Below, one piece after another: positions 1 to 8,527 of a DNA stretch of 42,846 nucleotides. The position numbers and the translations under genes are program-made. Origin of the DNA: Candidatus Thermochlorobacter aerophilus (GTDB lineage Bacteria > Bacteroidota > Chlorobiia > Chlorobiales > Thermochlorobacteraceae); assembly GCA_002794105.1 (NCBI GenBank), contig PHFL01000077.1:1-42846 (forward strand). The letters are read 5' to 3'. The notes under the pieces were generated by a model that worked only from the letters and a program-made list of their open reading frames with translations, did no database searches and was not told where the DNA came from. The stretch's first letter is position 1. Each line of letters starts with the position of its first letter.

Positions 1-406
1 GCTCACCAGATTCAGGCTGGCTAAAGAGTAGCGATTTGACATCGACGCCAACGCGTCGAGCGTATCCGGGGTCAAAAGCGTGTTCAGCATCAACAAACGC
101 CGCAATCCCCCCTTCTTTCTGACATTCTGCAATCGCATGCAAGGCAATTGTGGTTTTACCAGACGACTCTGGTCCAAAAATCTCAACGATGCGACCTTTG
201 GGCAGACCGCCAACGCCAAGCGCAAAGTCTAATGTCAGAGACCCTGTGGAGATAACAGGAATCTGCATGTCGGCAGTGTCACCAAGTTTCATAATCGTGC
301 CCTTGCCGAACTGCTTCTCGAGGGTGTCGACGGCAAGCTCGAGTTGTTTGCGCTTTTCGGCGCTGATTTTGTCCAGCGTCTTATCTGCGGCTTTGTCCTT
401 TGCCAT
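1..406 (-). CDS. recA: RecA recombinase, N-terminal part (runs off the left edge)
   Basis: RecA is the ATP-dependent strand-exchange protein of homologous recombination and the SOS co-protease. Read on the minus strand from the ATG at 404-406, the frame stays open for 135 codons to the window edge. It shows the typical RecA N-terminus: a lysine-rich helix, an [14 protein letters not shown] segment, a [15 protein letters not shown] segment, the P-loop GPESSGKTT (about residues 70-78), and an [20 protein letters not shown] stretch carrying the conserved DAEHA motif. The C-terminal core and DNA-binding loops lie outside the window. The gene is divergent from the POT transporter gene. I see no obvious SOS-box palindrome upstream, but did not search systematically. 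Confidence 0.97.
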   Translation of the reverse strand, partial: MAKDKAADKTLDKISAEKRKQLELAVDTLEKQFGKGTIMKLGDTADMQIPVISTGSLTLDFALGVGGLPKGRIVEIFGPESSGKTTIALHAIAECQKEGGIAAFVDAEHAFDPGYARRVGVDVKSLLFSQPESGE

Positions 407-699
407 GTCCGTAGTAGGTTTGTAATTGAATAAACTGTCAGTAGAAAGTCTTTCCATATCTTGGCACAACAGGTCTAATTAGCTTGAAGTTATGAAAGTC
501 GCAATGAAAATACACAACAACATTGCCAGACCTTATCACTCCCTAACGAAATCCTCATGAATTTAGGCTTAGCGTTGCCTACAAGTGCACTACGCCAAAG
601 CGTGCCACCTTGAGCAAGTCTTTTGCAAGGCGTGAAAATTCTTTACCTTAGCCCATCTACCATAGACAACAAAACAACATACAACAAAGACGATTTTCA
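407..699. other. Divergent intergenic region between recA and the transporter gene
   Basis: This 293-bp gap must hold the recA promoter (leftward) and the transporter promoter (rightward). It is AT-rich near both genes. I see no convincing promoter pair, operator palindrome or small gene. A TTGCAA at 623-628 with TACCTT at 644-649 is a poor sigma-70-like match (15-bp spacer). Confidence 0.5.
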
Positions 700-2274
700 A
701 TGCCGACAACTGAGACGACATCTGTGCCAGTCAATCAAGTAGGCACGGCGACCGACGACACTGCATTTTTCGGGCATCCGCGCGGGCTTTCCACGCTATT
801 TTTTACCGAAATGTGGGAGCGATTTAGTTACTACGGCATGCGTGCACTGCTCATTTTGTTTATGACAGCACCAGTTACTGCAGGCGGTTTGGGCTTTGAT
901 GCACGCAATGCTGGAGTAATCTACGCAACCTACACGGCGTTTGTGTATCTTGTGTCTTTACCCGGCGGTTGGATTGCCGATAAATTCTTAGGACTGCGTC
1001 GCTCAGTCTTCATCGGCGGTGTCATAATCATGTTTGGGCACATTTCGCTAGCATTGCCGGGCATTGCAACCTTTTATCTGGGGTTAGTGCTAGTGGTGCT
1101 TGGCACTGGGTTGCTGAAGCCCAACATCAGCGCATTGGTCGGACAGCTTTACTCGCCAGATGATGCACGCCGAGATGCTGGTTTTTCAATTTACTACATG
1201 GGCATCAACTTAGGAGCATTTGTTGCGCCTTTGGTATGCGGCACGCTTGCTCAAGCAGAATGGTTCAAAGCCTTTCTGATGAATCTTGGAATAGACCCCA
1301 AAGGAAGTTGGCACTGGGGCTTTGGCGCCGCCGCTGTGGGCATGTTTCTGGGACTAGTGCAATTCGTGCTAACAGGAAAGTTCTTGGGCAATGCTGGTGC
1401 AGCACCAGCGCCAGCCCAGAATGCAGAAGAAGCGCGAAAAACGAAGCGGCAACTCATACTCGGGGTAGGTATGACATTAGCCATACTGATGCTAGTAGCC
1501 ATACTTGGCGTAACGAACACAATTCAAATCAATGCCGACAACATCAGCTTTGTAATTGGTGTGGCATATGTGATTGTAACTTTTGGTTATTTCGGAGTGC
1601 TGTTTGCGCAAGAGTGGACCCCGGTGGAACGCAATCGCTTGGTGGTAATTGTGGTGCTATTTATCTGTGCTGCTATCTTCTGGTCGGCATTCGAGCAAGC
1701 AGGTTCAAGTCTGAATTTGTTTGCAGACCGCTATACCAACAATACACTCTTCGGCATTGCATTCCCATCGTCATACTTTCAGTCGCTCAACTCTCTGTTT
1801 GTGATTTTGCTAGCACCAGTTTTTGCATGGCTATGGATGTGGCTAAGTAAGCACAACTTAGAACCGTCAAGTCCTACCAAATTTGCAATAGGATTGTTAG
1901 GAGCAGGACTAGGGTTTGTGATTTTGGTACCGCCAGCATTCACTATTGTTGGTGCGCCTGAAGGATTTCGGGTCAGTCCTATGTGGTTGGTTATGGTGTA
2001 TTTGATTCACACTATGGCTGAGCTATGTTTGAGTCCTGTTGGGCTATCGACGGTGACGAAACTGGCGCCAGAGCGTGTAGTTGGTCAGATGATGGGAGTC
2101 TGGTTCTTAGGGGCTTCAGTAGGCAATTTTGCAGGCGGACAAATTGCTAGTCTGTTTGAGACCTTTCCCCTTCCGTGGCTCTTTCTGTCTGTGTTTGCCA
2201 CAGCAGGTCTTGCATCGCTGGTGCTTTTCTTGCTGGTCAAGCCGATTCGCAATCTAATGGGAGGCATAAAGTAG
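700..2274 (+). CDS. POT/PTR2-family proton-coupled oligopeptide transporter
   Basis: Proton-dependent oligopeptide transporters of the major facilitator superfamily import di- and tripeptides across the inner membrane. The 524-residue product has the family length and about 12-14 hydrophobic segments. The PTR2 signature FTEMWERFSYYGMRALL is near residues 30-46; its ExxERFxYY motif is linked in the family to proton coupling. A second family-like stretch, GTGLLKPNISALVGQLY, follows near residues 130-150. The ATG at 700 has no clear Shine-Dalgarno, but the signature sits where expected relative to it. It is followed 88 bp downstream by the FmdB-type gene. Substrate range cannot be read from the sequence. 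Confidence 0.93.
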   Translation: MPTTETTSVPVNQVGTATDDTAFFGHPRGLSTLFFTEMWERFSYYGMRALLILFMTAPVTAGGLGFDARNAGVIYATYTAFVYLVSLPGGWIADKFLGLRRSVFIGGVIIMFGHISLALPGIATFYLGLVLVVLGTGLLKPNISALVGQLYSPDDARRDAGFSIYYMGINLGAFVAPLVCGTLAQAEWFKAFLMNLGIDPKGSWHWGFGAAAVGMFLGLVQFVLTGKFLGNAGAAPAPAQNAEEARKTKRQLILGVGMTLAILMLVAILGVTNTIQINADNISFVIGVAYVIVTFGYFGVLFAQEWTPVERNRLVVIVVLFICAAIFWSAFEQAGSSLNLFADRYTNNTLFGIAFPSSYFQSLNSLFVILLAPVFAWLWMWLSKHNLEPSSPTKFAIGLLGAGLGFVILVPPAFTIVGAPEGFRVSPMWLVMVYLIHTMAELCLSPVGLSTVTKLAPERVVGQMMGVWFLGASVGNFAGGQIASLFETFPLPWLFLSVFATAGLASLVLFLLVKPIRNLMGGIK

Positions 2275-2362
2275 GCAAGAGTAGGCATTCATCAGTGGGA
2301 ACTTTCGCCCAGTCTTTATTGTTTGTCTTGCCCGAAAAATAACGAAGAGAGGAGGGAAGACT

Positions 2363-2626
2363 ATGCCAATTTATCACTATCGCTGCCTAGCCTGTGGGTA
2401 CGAAACCGAAATTGAACAGCGCATTACTGAGCCAGCACTGACGACCTGCACCAATTGCGGTCAAGAGGCATTTCAGAGAGTGATTAGTGCCGCTGGTGGG
2501 TTCGTGCTCAAAGGCACAGGTTTCTACAACACTGACTACAAGAACAACAATCGCGCAAAGTCTGACTCCAAAAAGAGCGCAGAGACCAGCACCGAAAAGA
2601 CACCTGCTGCTGCAACTGCATCCTGA
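2363..2626 (+). CDS. FmdB-family zinc-ribbon protein
   Basis: The 87-residue product starts [16 protein letters not shown] and has two CxxC pairs (CLAC and CTNC), the layout of the FmdB/CxxC_CXXC_SSSS putative regulatory zinc ribbon. [17 protein letters not shown] segment follows, as is usual in this family, and the tail is low-complexity, charged and Ala/Thr-rich. A strong Shine-Dalgarno (GGAGGG within 2350-2360) fixes the start. The precise role of these proteins is unknown; the name comes from a formamidase-operon gene and should not be taken as function here. Confidence 0.9.
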   Translation: MPIYHYRCLACGYETEIEQRITEPALTTCTNCGQEAFQRVISAAGGFVLKGTGFYNTDYKNNNRAKSDSKKSAETSTEKTPAAATAS

Positions 2627-2733
2627 AACCTCCACATCAAGATTTGCGCTGAACGACACAATTTTAGCAAAATCTACTATCTTAGCCTGTGTGGTTCAGC
2701 GCAGTCCCTTCCACAGGCAAACCTGCAAGGTCT

Positions 2734-3999
2734 ATGCAACTTGAAATCCTCTCTATTGGCGATGAACTGCTCATTGGGCAGGTCATCAATACCAATGCCG
2801 CATTTATTGCAAAAGAGTTCGATAACATCGGCATTGCTACACGGCGGATTGTAACGATTGGCGACGATAAACGCATCATCCAAGAAGCATTGGCACAGGC
2901 TTTGAGCCATGCAGACATCGTGGTCATAACAGGTGGCTTGGGACCCACGCACGACGATGTAACTAAGGAAGCTATTGCCGAATTTTTTGGACTGGGCTAC
3001 GAGTTCAACGAAGAGGCATATCAGAACTGCCAGCGCATTTTTGAACAGCGCAAAATGCCAATGCCAGAAAACAATCGCTCACAGGCAGAGGTCATCAAAG
3101 GCAGTGTAGTGTTGCAAAATGTGCTGGGCACAGCACCCGGAATGATTTTGCATGACTTGCCAAATTACAGCGGCAAGTATGTGGTCATCATGCCCGGGGT
3201 GCCTGCAGAAATGCAAGAAATGATGCGCCGTGATGTGGTGCCTTACTTTGCGTCGCTCTCGCAAACCTACATCAAACACACGCACCTGATGACAAGTGGC
3301 ATTGGCGAATCACATCTGGCTGAACTCATCGGTGATGAAAAAGCCTTTCTCACACCGGGCACAACCCTTGCCTACCTGCCACAGACCGCCAGCGTCAACC
3401 TGCGTGTAACAACAAAAGGCAAAGACCGCAAGCAAGTCGAGCAAGAAAATGCCGCTGTAGTGGCACACATTGCCTCACGCATTCAGAAATACCTATATGC
3501 AACAGAAGAGAAACCGCTCGAAGCCTTCATTGGGCAACTGTTGCAAGAGCGCAAGCTGACTTTAGCGACTGCCGAATCCTGCACAGGCGGGCTGATTGCA
3601 CACCGCATCACTAATATCGCTGGCGCCTCAAACTTCTTCGTGCAGAGCTATGTGGTCTACAGCAACTTGGCAAAAATGCGAACCTTAGGGGTCAAGCAGG
3701 AGACACTTGAACGGCATGGCGCTGTCAGCGAAGAGGTGGCGTTGGAGATGGCAAAAGGATGCTTGAAAAATTCGGGCGCAGATATTGCGCTTTCAACAAC
3801 TGGCATTGCAGGACCAGGAGGCGGAACAGAGACGAAGCCAGTGGGCATGGTCTGCTTGGCGCTGGTAACAAACCATAAGCTCGGAAACCAAGAAAAGGCA
3901 AAAACACTTTATTTTGTCAAGGAGCGACTGCGCAACAAGGAGCTTTTTGCACAAGCCGCATTGGATTGGTTGCGCCAGACGCTAGTAAATGCAGATTAG
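2734..3999 (+). CDS. cinA: CinA family protein (nicotinamide-nucleotide amidohydrolase type)
   Basis: CinA proteins join an N-terminal MoaB/MogA-like (COG1058) domain to a C-terminal NMN deamidase (PncC-like) domain used in pyridine nucleotide recycling. I chose the ATG at 2734, which gives MQLEILSIGDELLIGQVINT, the canonical N-terminus. The frame stays open upstream to an ATG at 2689, but the extra 15 residues look non-homologous. The resulting 421 residues match the family length. Visible motifs are GDELLIGQ, TGGLGPTHDD (about residues 69-78), MPGVPAEM, and in the C-terminal domain ATAESCTGG and TGIAGPGGG. It is co-directional with the next gene, 33 bp downstream. Confidence 0.95.
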   Translation: MQLEILSIGDELLIGQVINTNAAFIAKEFDNIGIATRRIVTIGDDKRIIQEALAQALSHADIVVITGGLGPTHDDVTKEAIAEFFGLGYEFNEEAYQNCQRIFEQRKMPMPENNRSQAEVIKGSVVLQNVLGTAPGMILHDLPNYSGKYVVIMPGVPAEMQEMMRRDVVPYFASLSQTYIKHTHLMTSGIGESHLAELIGDEKAFLTPGTTLAYLPQTASVNLRVTTKGKDRKQVEQENAAVVAHIASRIQKYLYATEEKPLEAFIGQLLQERKLTLATAESCTGGLIAHRITNIAGASNFFVQSYVVYSNLAKMRTLGVKQETLERHGAVSEEVALEMAKGCLKNSGADIALSTTGIAGPGGGTETKPVGMVCLALVTNHKLGNQEKAKTLYFVKERLRNKELFAQAALDWLRQTLVNAD

Positions 4000-4032
4000 C
4001 AGAGGCTCATAAACCCTAAAACCTTAGAAGAG

Positions 4033-4872
4033 ATGAAAATCGGAGACTATCAAATTTTCGCTGTGGAGTGTGAGCGCTTTGCACTTGACGGAGGCGCCAT
4101 GTTTGGCACCGTGCCAAAAGTGCTGTGGGAGAAAAGCAACCCTGCCGATGAAAAAAACCGCATTGAAATGTCGGCACGTGCCATGCTCATCGTAGGTAAT
4201 GGCAGAAAAATTTTAGTTGATACGGGCATGGGGCAAAAGTGGGAGCCCAAATATCGAGAGATGTATAAAATCTCAGAGTCGTTTCTTGAGCAAAATTTGC
4301 GCCGTGCAGGCGTCTCACCAGAGGAAATTACTGATGTTATCCTTACGCACCTACACTTTGACCATGCTGGCGGTGCAACGAAATTTCAAGAGGGCAAACT
4401 GGTACCGACTTTCCCCAATGCTACCTACTATGTTCAGGAAGAAAACTTCAAGTGGGCAATGTCGCCTAATCCGCGTGAGAAAGCCAGCTATCTGAAAGAA
4501 AATTTCGTGCCGCTCTTGGAGCACAACCGATTGCGCTTTACCAATGGCGAAATCGAAATCTTCCCCAACATCCACTTGATGCTCTCTCATGCACATACGC
4601 GTGCCCAGCAACTGGTGCGCGTAACCGACGGAAAAACTTCAGTATGCTACTGCGGCGACCTAATTCCTACTTCATCGCACATTCCATTGCCATGGGTGAT
4701 GGGCTACGACCTGTATCCACTCGAAATCATGGAAGAGAAGCGAAAGCTCCTGGAGCGTGCAGCCGATGAGCATTGGATACTCTTTTTTGAGCACGACCCG
4801 TTCAAAGATGCCGCAGATGTCGTAAGAGCCGAAAAAGGTATCGTCAAAAACACGGTTTTCTTCATCAATTAG
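4033..4872 (+). CDS. MBL-fold (metallo-beta-lactamase-like) metal-dependent hydrolase
   Basis: This 279-residue soluble protein carries the binuclear metal motif HLHFDH (H106-x-H108-x-D110-H111) in the context DVILTHLHFDHAGGA, plus a later SHAHT segment and a CGDLIPTSSH segment supplying further likely ligands. It also has the early LVDTGMG motif of this fold. The overall look is that of the lactonase/quinoprotein-glyoxalase-like branch, but substrate cannot be assigned. No signal peptide is evident. It lies 33 bp after cinA and may be co-transcribed with it. Confidence 0.9.
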   Translation: MKIGDYQIFAVECERFALDGGAMFGTVPKVLWEKSNPADEKNRIEMSARAMLIVGNGRKILVDTGMGQKWEPKYREMYKISESFLEQNLRRAGVSPEEITDVILTHLHFDHAGGATKFQEGKLVPTFPNATYYVQEENFKWAMSPNPREKASYLKENFVPLLEHNRLRFTNGEIEIFPNIHLMLSHAHTRAQQLVRVTDGKTSVCYCGDLIPTSSHIPLPWVMGYDLYPLEIMEEKRKLLERAADEHWILFFEHDPFKDAADVVRAEKGIVKNTVFFIN

Positions 4873-5183
4873 TTCGACCAAAGGCATAGACTGGAAAGCA
4901 AAGCCGCTCAGCTTGTGCAAGGCAAGTGCTTCACTGTGTTGGGTTAATTGAAAGGGTGCAGCGGAAGCTAAGAAGAAACGGCTAACGCGCCTGTGCTCAT
5001 GCTGGAGAATTTTAGACGACAGTGGATGATTTCTGCCGAGAAAAGTCGCCAAAACAGCGCGTTGTGATTTACGGCATGAATATTGTAAGTTACGCTACAT
5101 GCCTGCCTCTGCTTAGTTGCCGCCGCTAAGCAGATGGTAGGATTAGAGAGAAACTCGGCGGAAACTAAACCAGAAAGAGAGCG
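4873..5183. other. Upstream region of the gas-vesicle cluster
   Basis: This 311-bp gap separates the MBL gene from gvpA and should contain the gvp promoter. The clearest element is the perfect inverted repeat at 5108-5134 (listed separately). A possible sigma-70-like pair is TTGTGA (5062-5067) with TAAGTT (5086-5091), spacer 18 bp. A minus-strand frame that overlaps the MBL gene has no family-like features, and I take it as a shadow. Confidence 0.45.
5108..5134. promoter_or_regulatory. Perfect 9-bp inverted repeat upstream of gvpA
   Basis: TCTGCTTAG (5108-5116) and CTAAGCAGA (5126-5134) are exact reverse complements separated by 9 bases. The element ends about 50 bp before the gvpA start. 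It could be an operator for a dimeric regulator or a hairpin in the 5' leader that stabilises gvpA mRNA. No T-run follows, so it is not a typical terminator. The symmetry is directly visible; function is inference. Confidence 0.5.
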
Positions 5184-5390
5184 ATGGCAATTGAAAAATC
5201 AACAGGGGCGTCAAGCCTTGCAGAAGTCATTGACCGCATTTTGGACAAGGGCATCGTCATTGATGCATTTGCCCGTGTCTCATTAGTCGGCATTGAGCTG
5301 CTAGCAGTAGAGGCGCGTGTTGTGATTGCATCGGTAGAGACCTATCTCAAGTATGCCGAAGCAATTGGTCTGACTGCAACGGCGGCGTAA
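5184..5390 (+). CDS. gvpA: GvpA, major gas-vesicle shell protein
   Basis: GvpA is the small hydrophobic protein that polymerises into the ribs of the gas-vesicle wall. The 68-residue product contains the nearly invariant family core [19 protein letters not shown], followed by a [21 protein letters not shown] stretch, and ends soon after [10 protein letters not shown] as in other GvpA proteins. The Shine-Dalgarno AGAGAG lies just before ATG 5184. It is the first gene of the cluster and is separated from the next gene by about 130 bp. That spacing, unlike the tight packing downstream, fits a highly expressed monocistronic or processed gvpA message (inference). Confidence 0.98.
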   Translation: MAIEKSTGASSLAEVIDRILDKGIVIDAFARVSLVGIELLAVEARVVIASVETYLKYAEAIGLTATAA

Positions 5391-5521
5391 CCCCGAATTA
5401 GACGGCTTGCTGAACTGCCCTTGCGCTGTAGGTGCAAAGTGCAATTCACCAAGCACGCCGCTAAACTTGCCATCTGCTCCAAGAAAGCACGAGCACACGC
5501 AACTAAACCTCCTGTGTGGCA

Positions 5522-6223
5522 ATGAGTCAAAGAGTACGGCTAAATGAGCAAATGCAATGTATGGCTGAGACCGTACTGTATGAAGAAGCGTTAAACGCTA
5601 TGCATGCAGCGTTAGATGCAGCTGGCTGTGTTGTGCGAGAATTTCACGAAACTGCAGAGCATGCGCAGTCAGCGTTTTGCGACTACAATGCGGCTTTGCG
5701 TCAATCTTTGGCACAATATCACTCGGTGCGCCACAAGGATTTTGACAAAATGTTCAAAAATGCTGTAGAAGCACAGAAGCGCTGTGAAACTGAACTCTCA
5801 CTATCCGTGTGTCAGTTCCTGTCAGAGCAGACCGAGTTGAGTCAAGAAGTGTTGCGTGAACTAACGAGCCTGCCAAAAGTAGAACAAGCTCAACATGCTC
5901 GCCGTGTTGCAGAGGTTGCGGCACTGACGAAAAAGTTTGTAGAACTGCAGCATAAACGCCGTGAAGAATTGCTTCAACTGTTCAGAGATTTCAGAGCCGA
6001 ACAAGAAGCCTTCTCGGCACAGTTACGAACCTGCATTGCAAAAGCCAAAGAATTGCGACTCAAAGACTTGAAAGCTATGTTTGAAAAGTTCCAGCGCGAT
6101 AGTGAAGAGCGGATTCGCCAAACTCAAGCACGGCGCCGAGAAGTAGCAGAAATGCTACAACGCTTCAAACTTCAACGACTAAAACACAGTAAGACGGTTC
6201 ATCATGTTAGAGAAAACGCTTAG
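5522..6223 (+). CDS. Coiled-coil gas-vesicle cluster protein, candidate GvpC-like shell stabiliser (1)
   Basis: The product (233 residues from ATG 5522; an in-frame GTG at 5516 would add two) is charged, helical, without signal peptide or membrane segment. Its second half loosely resembles GvpC, the helical protein that binds the outside of the vesicle: LFRDF and MFEKF cores lie exactly 33 residues apart, the classic GvpC repeat length. A third core, MLQRF, comes 25 residues after the second, and the spacing between an 'AF.A.L' Phe and the next 'MF' is close to that in cyanobacterial GvpC. The position between gvpA and gvpN is also the GvpC place in several clusters. Sequence similarity is weak, so this is a candidate only. 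No Shine-Dalgarno is visible; the 3' end overlaps the next gene by 20 bp. Confidence 0.6.
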   Translation: MSQRVRLNEQMQCMAETVLYEEALNAMHAALDAAGCVVREFHETAEHAQSAFCDYNAALRQSLAQYHSVRHKDFDKMFKNAVEAQKRCETELSLSVCQFLSEQTELSQEVLRELTSLPKVEQAQHARRVAEVAALTKKFVELQHKRREELLQLFRDFRAEQEAFSAQLRTCIAKAKELRLKDLKAMFEKFQRDSEERIRQTQARRREVAEMLQRFKLQRLKHSKTVHHVRENA

Positions 6224-6887
6224 TGGCGCCAATAGCCAGGGCAGCACATCCATGCGCGCCATCGTGGAAAGCATCAAAGCAGCACGCCAGCAGCGCGCAC
6301 ATCTTGCACTGGAGCGCAAACAATCAATCCAGCGTCTTAAGAGCGAGACAAAGCTACTCCTACAGAACATTAATGACTTACGCGAGCAAATTCGCAAGGA
6401 AAATGTGCAGCGCAAAAAACAGACCGAAGCAATGCTATCGCAGTATGAGACAGAACTGCGCCAGTCTGTGCAGCAGTTGTTAGAACAGCATCGGCAGTTC
6501 ATGGTGCGCTTGCAGATAGAACACAATCAACTTAGGCAGGAACTGAAGGCAAAAGCAACAGAACTCAAAGCTGGGCTCAAAGCCAACGAGCAAAAACGCA
6601 TGGAAGCACATCGTGTGCTGATGAGCCAAATTCATCAGTTCGTGCAAGCAAAGCAAGATGAGGTACAGCGCATAAAAGACACTGTGCGAGAGCTGAGGCG
6701 TCAGGCTGCTGCAATGGTGACTGCCTATGCCAATAAACGACGAGAAGACCAAGCAATATGGGCTGAGCTTTCAGGTCGCGCATTAGCAAGCACAGCGAAG
6801 GTAGATATGCCAAAGCCAACAAGTGAGCCCAGCGAGATAGAAAGACAGTTTGCCATCAGTATTCCTTTTGTGAAGCAAAAAAAGTAA
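6204..6887 (+). CDS. Coiled-coil gas-vesicle cluster protein, candidate GvpC-like shell stabiliser (2)
   Basis: This 227-residue product is again almost wholly helical and rich in Gln, Glu, Lys and Arg. Two related blocks, KKQTEAMLSQYE near residue 71 and KRMEAHRVLMSQIH near residue 131, are about 62 residues apart, roughly twice the GvpC period. It ends in a non-helical tail of about 30 residues (PKPTSEPSEIERQFAISIPF), which could be a docking segment. It starts inside the end of the preceding gene, indicating translational coupling, and gvpN follows after 29 bp. It may be a diverged duplicate of its neighbour. Alternative: a cluster-specific accessory protein unrelated to GvpC. Confidence 0.6.
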   Translation: MLEKTLSGANSQGSTSMRAIVESIKAARQQRAHLALERKQSIQRLKSETKLLLQNINDLREQIRKENVQRKKQTEAMLSQYETELRQSVQQLLEQHRQFMVRLQIEHNQLRQELKAKATELKAGLKANEQKRMEAHRVLMSQIHQFVQAKQDEVQRIKDTVRELRRQAAAMVTAYANKRREDQAIWAELSGRALASTAKVDMPKPTSEPSEIERQFAISIPFVKQKK

Positions 6888-6916
6888 ACTAAAACCTGAA
6901 CGCAACGGATGAACGA

Positions 6917-7921
6917 ATGAACGATATTAGCGCAGTCATTGAGGCGTCGCCCTTGCCAGATTTCGTCGAGACCAAGTATGTCAAAGACCTAACCTATCGG
7001 GCTCTGACCTACATTGAGGCGGGTTTTCCTATACACTTGCGCGGTGCAAGCGGCACGGGCAAAACGACCCTTGCTATGCACATCGCTAGCAAAATTGGCA
7101 GACCAATCGTGATGATTCATGGCGACGCTGAGTATAAGACCAGCGATTTGGTGGGTGGAGAGTTTGGCTACCATAGCCGCAGAGTGGTCGATCGGTTTCA
7201 ATCGCGTGTGCTCAAAGTTGAGGAAGATTTTGCTAAACGCTGGGTCGACAGCCGCTTGACTGTAGCGTGCAAATATGGCTTTACGCTGCTCTACGATGAA
7301 TTTACACGCTCACGTCCAGAAGCCAACAATGTGCTGCTATCGGTCTTGCAGGAAAAAATTTTAGACATTCCAGCAGGGCGCACTGGCGAAGATGGGTATT
7401 TGAAGGTTCATCCGAATTTTGTCGGCATTTTCACTAGCAATCCTGAAGAATATGCTGGGGTGCACAAAGTTGCTGATGCCCTGCGCGACCGCATGATTAC
7501 GATTGACCTTGGCTATCCTGATTTCGAAACTGAAGTGGCAATTGTCGTAGCCAAATCGAAGATTCCGCCACAAGATGCAGAAGAAATTGTCAATCTTGTC
7601 AGAGCCTTGCGAGAAAGCGGACGATGTGAGTTTGCACCAACGGTGCGTGCTTCCATCATGATTGCAAAAACATTAGCCGTACAGCGCACAAAAATCTATC
7701 AGCCCCCAGATTTCTTCATGAGTGTCTGCCAAGATGTCTTGGTATCGGAAACAAGTCGTGTTGGGTCAAAAACAAATCAAGAAGAAATCCGAGCATTAGT
7801 GAAAAGGTTGGTGGAGCGCACGCGTCTCTATTTGGAGTCGTCGCTGAGCAGCAAGGTGGGATTGGGACGCAATGCAGAAACCAATCTGCATGTGCTGCGT
7901 TCAGAAAAATTAGCAAAGTAA
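6917..7921 (+). CDS. gvpN: GvpN, MoxR-type AAA+ ATPase of gas-vesicle assembly
   Basis: GvpN is an AAA+ ATPase needed for efficient enlargement of gas vesicles; work in other systems links its activity to GvpC. The 334-residue product has the Walker A motif GASGTGKT (about residues 43-50), a HGDAEYKTSDLVGG segment characteristic of GvpN, Walker B LLYDEFTRSRPEANNVLL (about 124-141), and a sensor-1-like FTSNPEEYAG. Length and motif order match the family. Start ATG 6917 is preceded by an out-of-frame ATG at 6909 that stops at once. gvpO follows after 15 bp. Confidence 0.96.
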   Translation: MNDISAVIEASPLPDFVETKYVKDLTYRALTYIEAGFPIHLRGASGTGKTTLAMHIASKIGRPIVMIHGDAEYKTSDLVGGEFGYHSRRVVDRFQSRVLKVEEDFAKRWVDSRLTVACKYGFTLLYDEFTRSRPEANNVLLSVLQEKILDIPAGRTGEDGYLKVHPNFVGIFTSNPEEYAGVHKVADALRDRMITIDLGYPDFETEVAIVVAKSKIPPQDAEEIVNLVRALRESGRCEFAPTVRASIMIAKTLAVQRTKIYQPPDFFMSVCQDVLVSETSRVGSKTNQEEIRALVKRLVERTRLYLESSLSSKVGLGRNAETNLHVLRSEKLAK

Positions 7922-7936
7922 TTCTAGCAAGACATT

Positions 7937-8188
7937 ATGGGCTTTGAAGATGCTGCCAAAAAGCTGGTGGCTTTTGTAGGGTCAATGACGGGCGGAACAG
8001 CCAAGCTGGTAAAGTTAGAAAAAATTCCTGAAGGCTGGTTAGGATATGCAGAAGTCTATGAAGAAAGCGCATTTATTAAGTCAGTCGGCTTGCCGAGTAG
8101 GGTGATGGATAGAAACATCTACGAGGTGAAGATGAACCCAGCACTGGAAGTGATAGCTTTTGCGCGCAAAACCAACTTTGAGCCATGA
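7937..8188 (+). CDS. gvpO: GvpO-like gas-vesicle protein
   Basis: The 83-residue product shows the short conserved pattern of GvpO: a GW followed by an alternating E/V strand (GWLGYAEVYEES), then a YEVKMNPALEVIAFAR segment matching the family's 'YEV.ld..gev..y.R' ending. GvpO is a small essential accessory protein in several gas-vesicle systems, sometimes tied to transcription in haloarchaea. Its 3' end overlaps gvpJ by 4 bp (ATGA), so the two are translationally coupled. The protein lacks the long acidic N-terminal region of haloarchaeal GvpO. Confidence 0.78.
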   Translation: MGFEDAAKKLVAFVGSMTGGTAKLVKLEKIPEGWLGYAEVYEESAFIKSVGLPSRVMDRNIYEVKMNPALEVIAFARKTNFEP

Positions 8189-8511
8189 TGAGTAGAGAAA
8201 TTGCATACTCTACAAGCGGCAGCAATCTGGCTGAAATTTTAGAACGCGTCTTGGATAAAGGTATCGTCGTTGCTGGGGATATTAAAATCAACCTTGCAGA
8301 TGTTGAATTACTTAACATTAAAATCCGCTTGGTGATTTGTTCCGTCAATAAAGCAATGGAGTTAGGCATTAATTGGTGGCAAAGTGACCCAATGCTCTCG
8401 AGCGAGACAAAAACAAAACAACTTGAGCAAGAAAATAAAGAACTGAGAGCAAGACTGGAAACCTTAGAAAAAAAGTTGGCATCGCTTATGCCACCAGCTT
8501 CTTCGAAATGA
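8185..8511 (+). CDS. gvpJ: GvpJ-type minor shell/nucleation protein (GvpA family)
   Basis: This is a second GvpA-family gene. The core SNLAEILERVLDKGIVVAGD then INLADVELLNIKIRLVICSV resembles GvpA, but the AGDIKINLADVELL variant, the GINWW motif after the core and a charged coiled-coil tail (about residues 75-108) mark it as GvpJ rather than the structural GvpA. GvpJ-type proteins are thought to nucleate or cap the vesicle. The start is ATG 8185 or the adjoining ATG 8188; both give an essentially identical product. It is tightly packed with its neighbours. Confidence 0.88.
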   Translation: MMSREIAYSTSGSNLAEILERVLDKGIVVAGDIKINLADVELLNIKIRLVICSVNKAMELGINWWQSDPMLSSETKTKQLEQENKELRARLETLEKKLASLMPPASSK

Positions 8512-8527
8512 AAAATCAAGCATAATT

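Noticed and set aside
150..425. 91-codon plus-strand frame
   Set aside because: It is antisense to recA, whose minus-strand frame has clear RecA motifs.
4672..5052. 126-codon minus-strand frame overlapping the MBL gene and the gvp upstream region
   Set aside because: No family-like motif; its inner half is antisense to a clear coding gene. Treated as a shadow.
5382..5461. GCGGCGT / ACGCCGC inverted repeat around the gvpA stop
   Set aside because: Only 7 bp with a 66-base loop; such a pair is fairly likely by chance in this space and no T-run follows.
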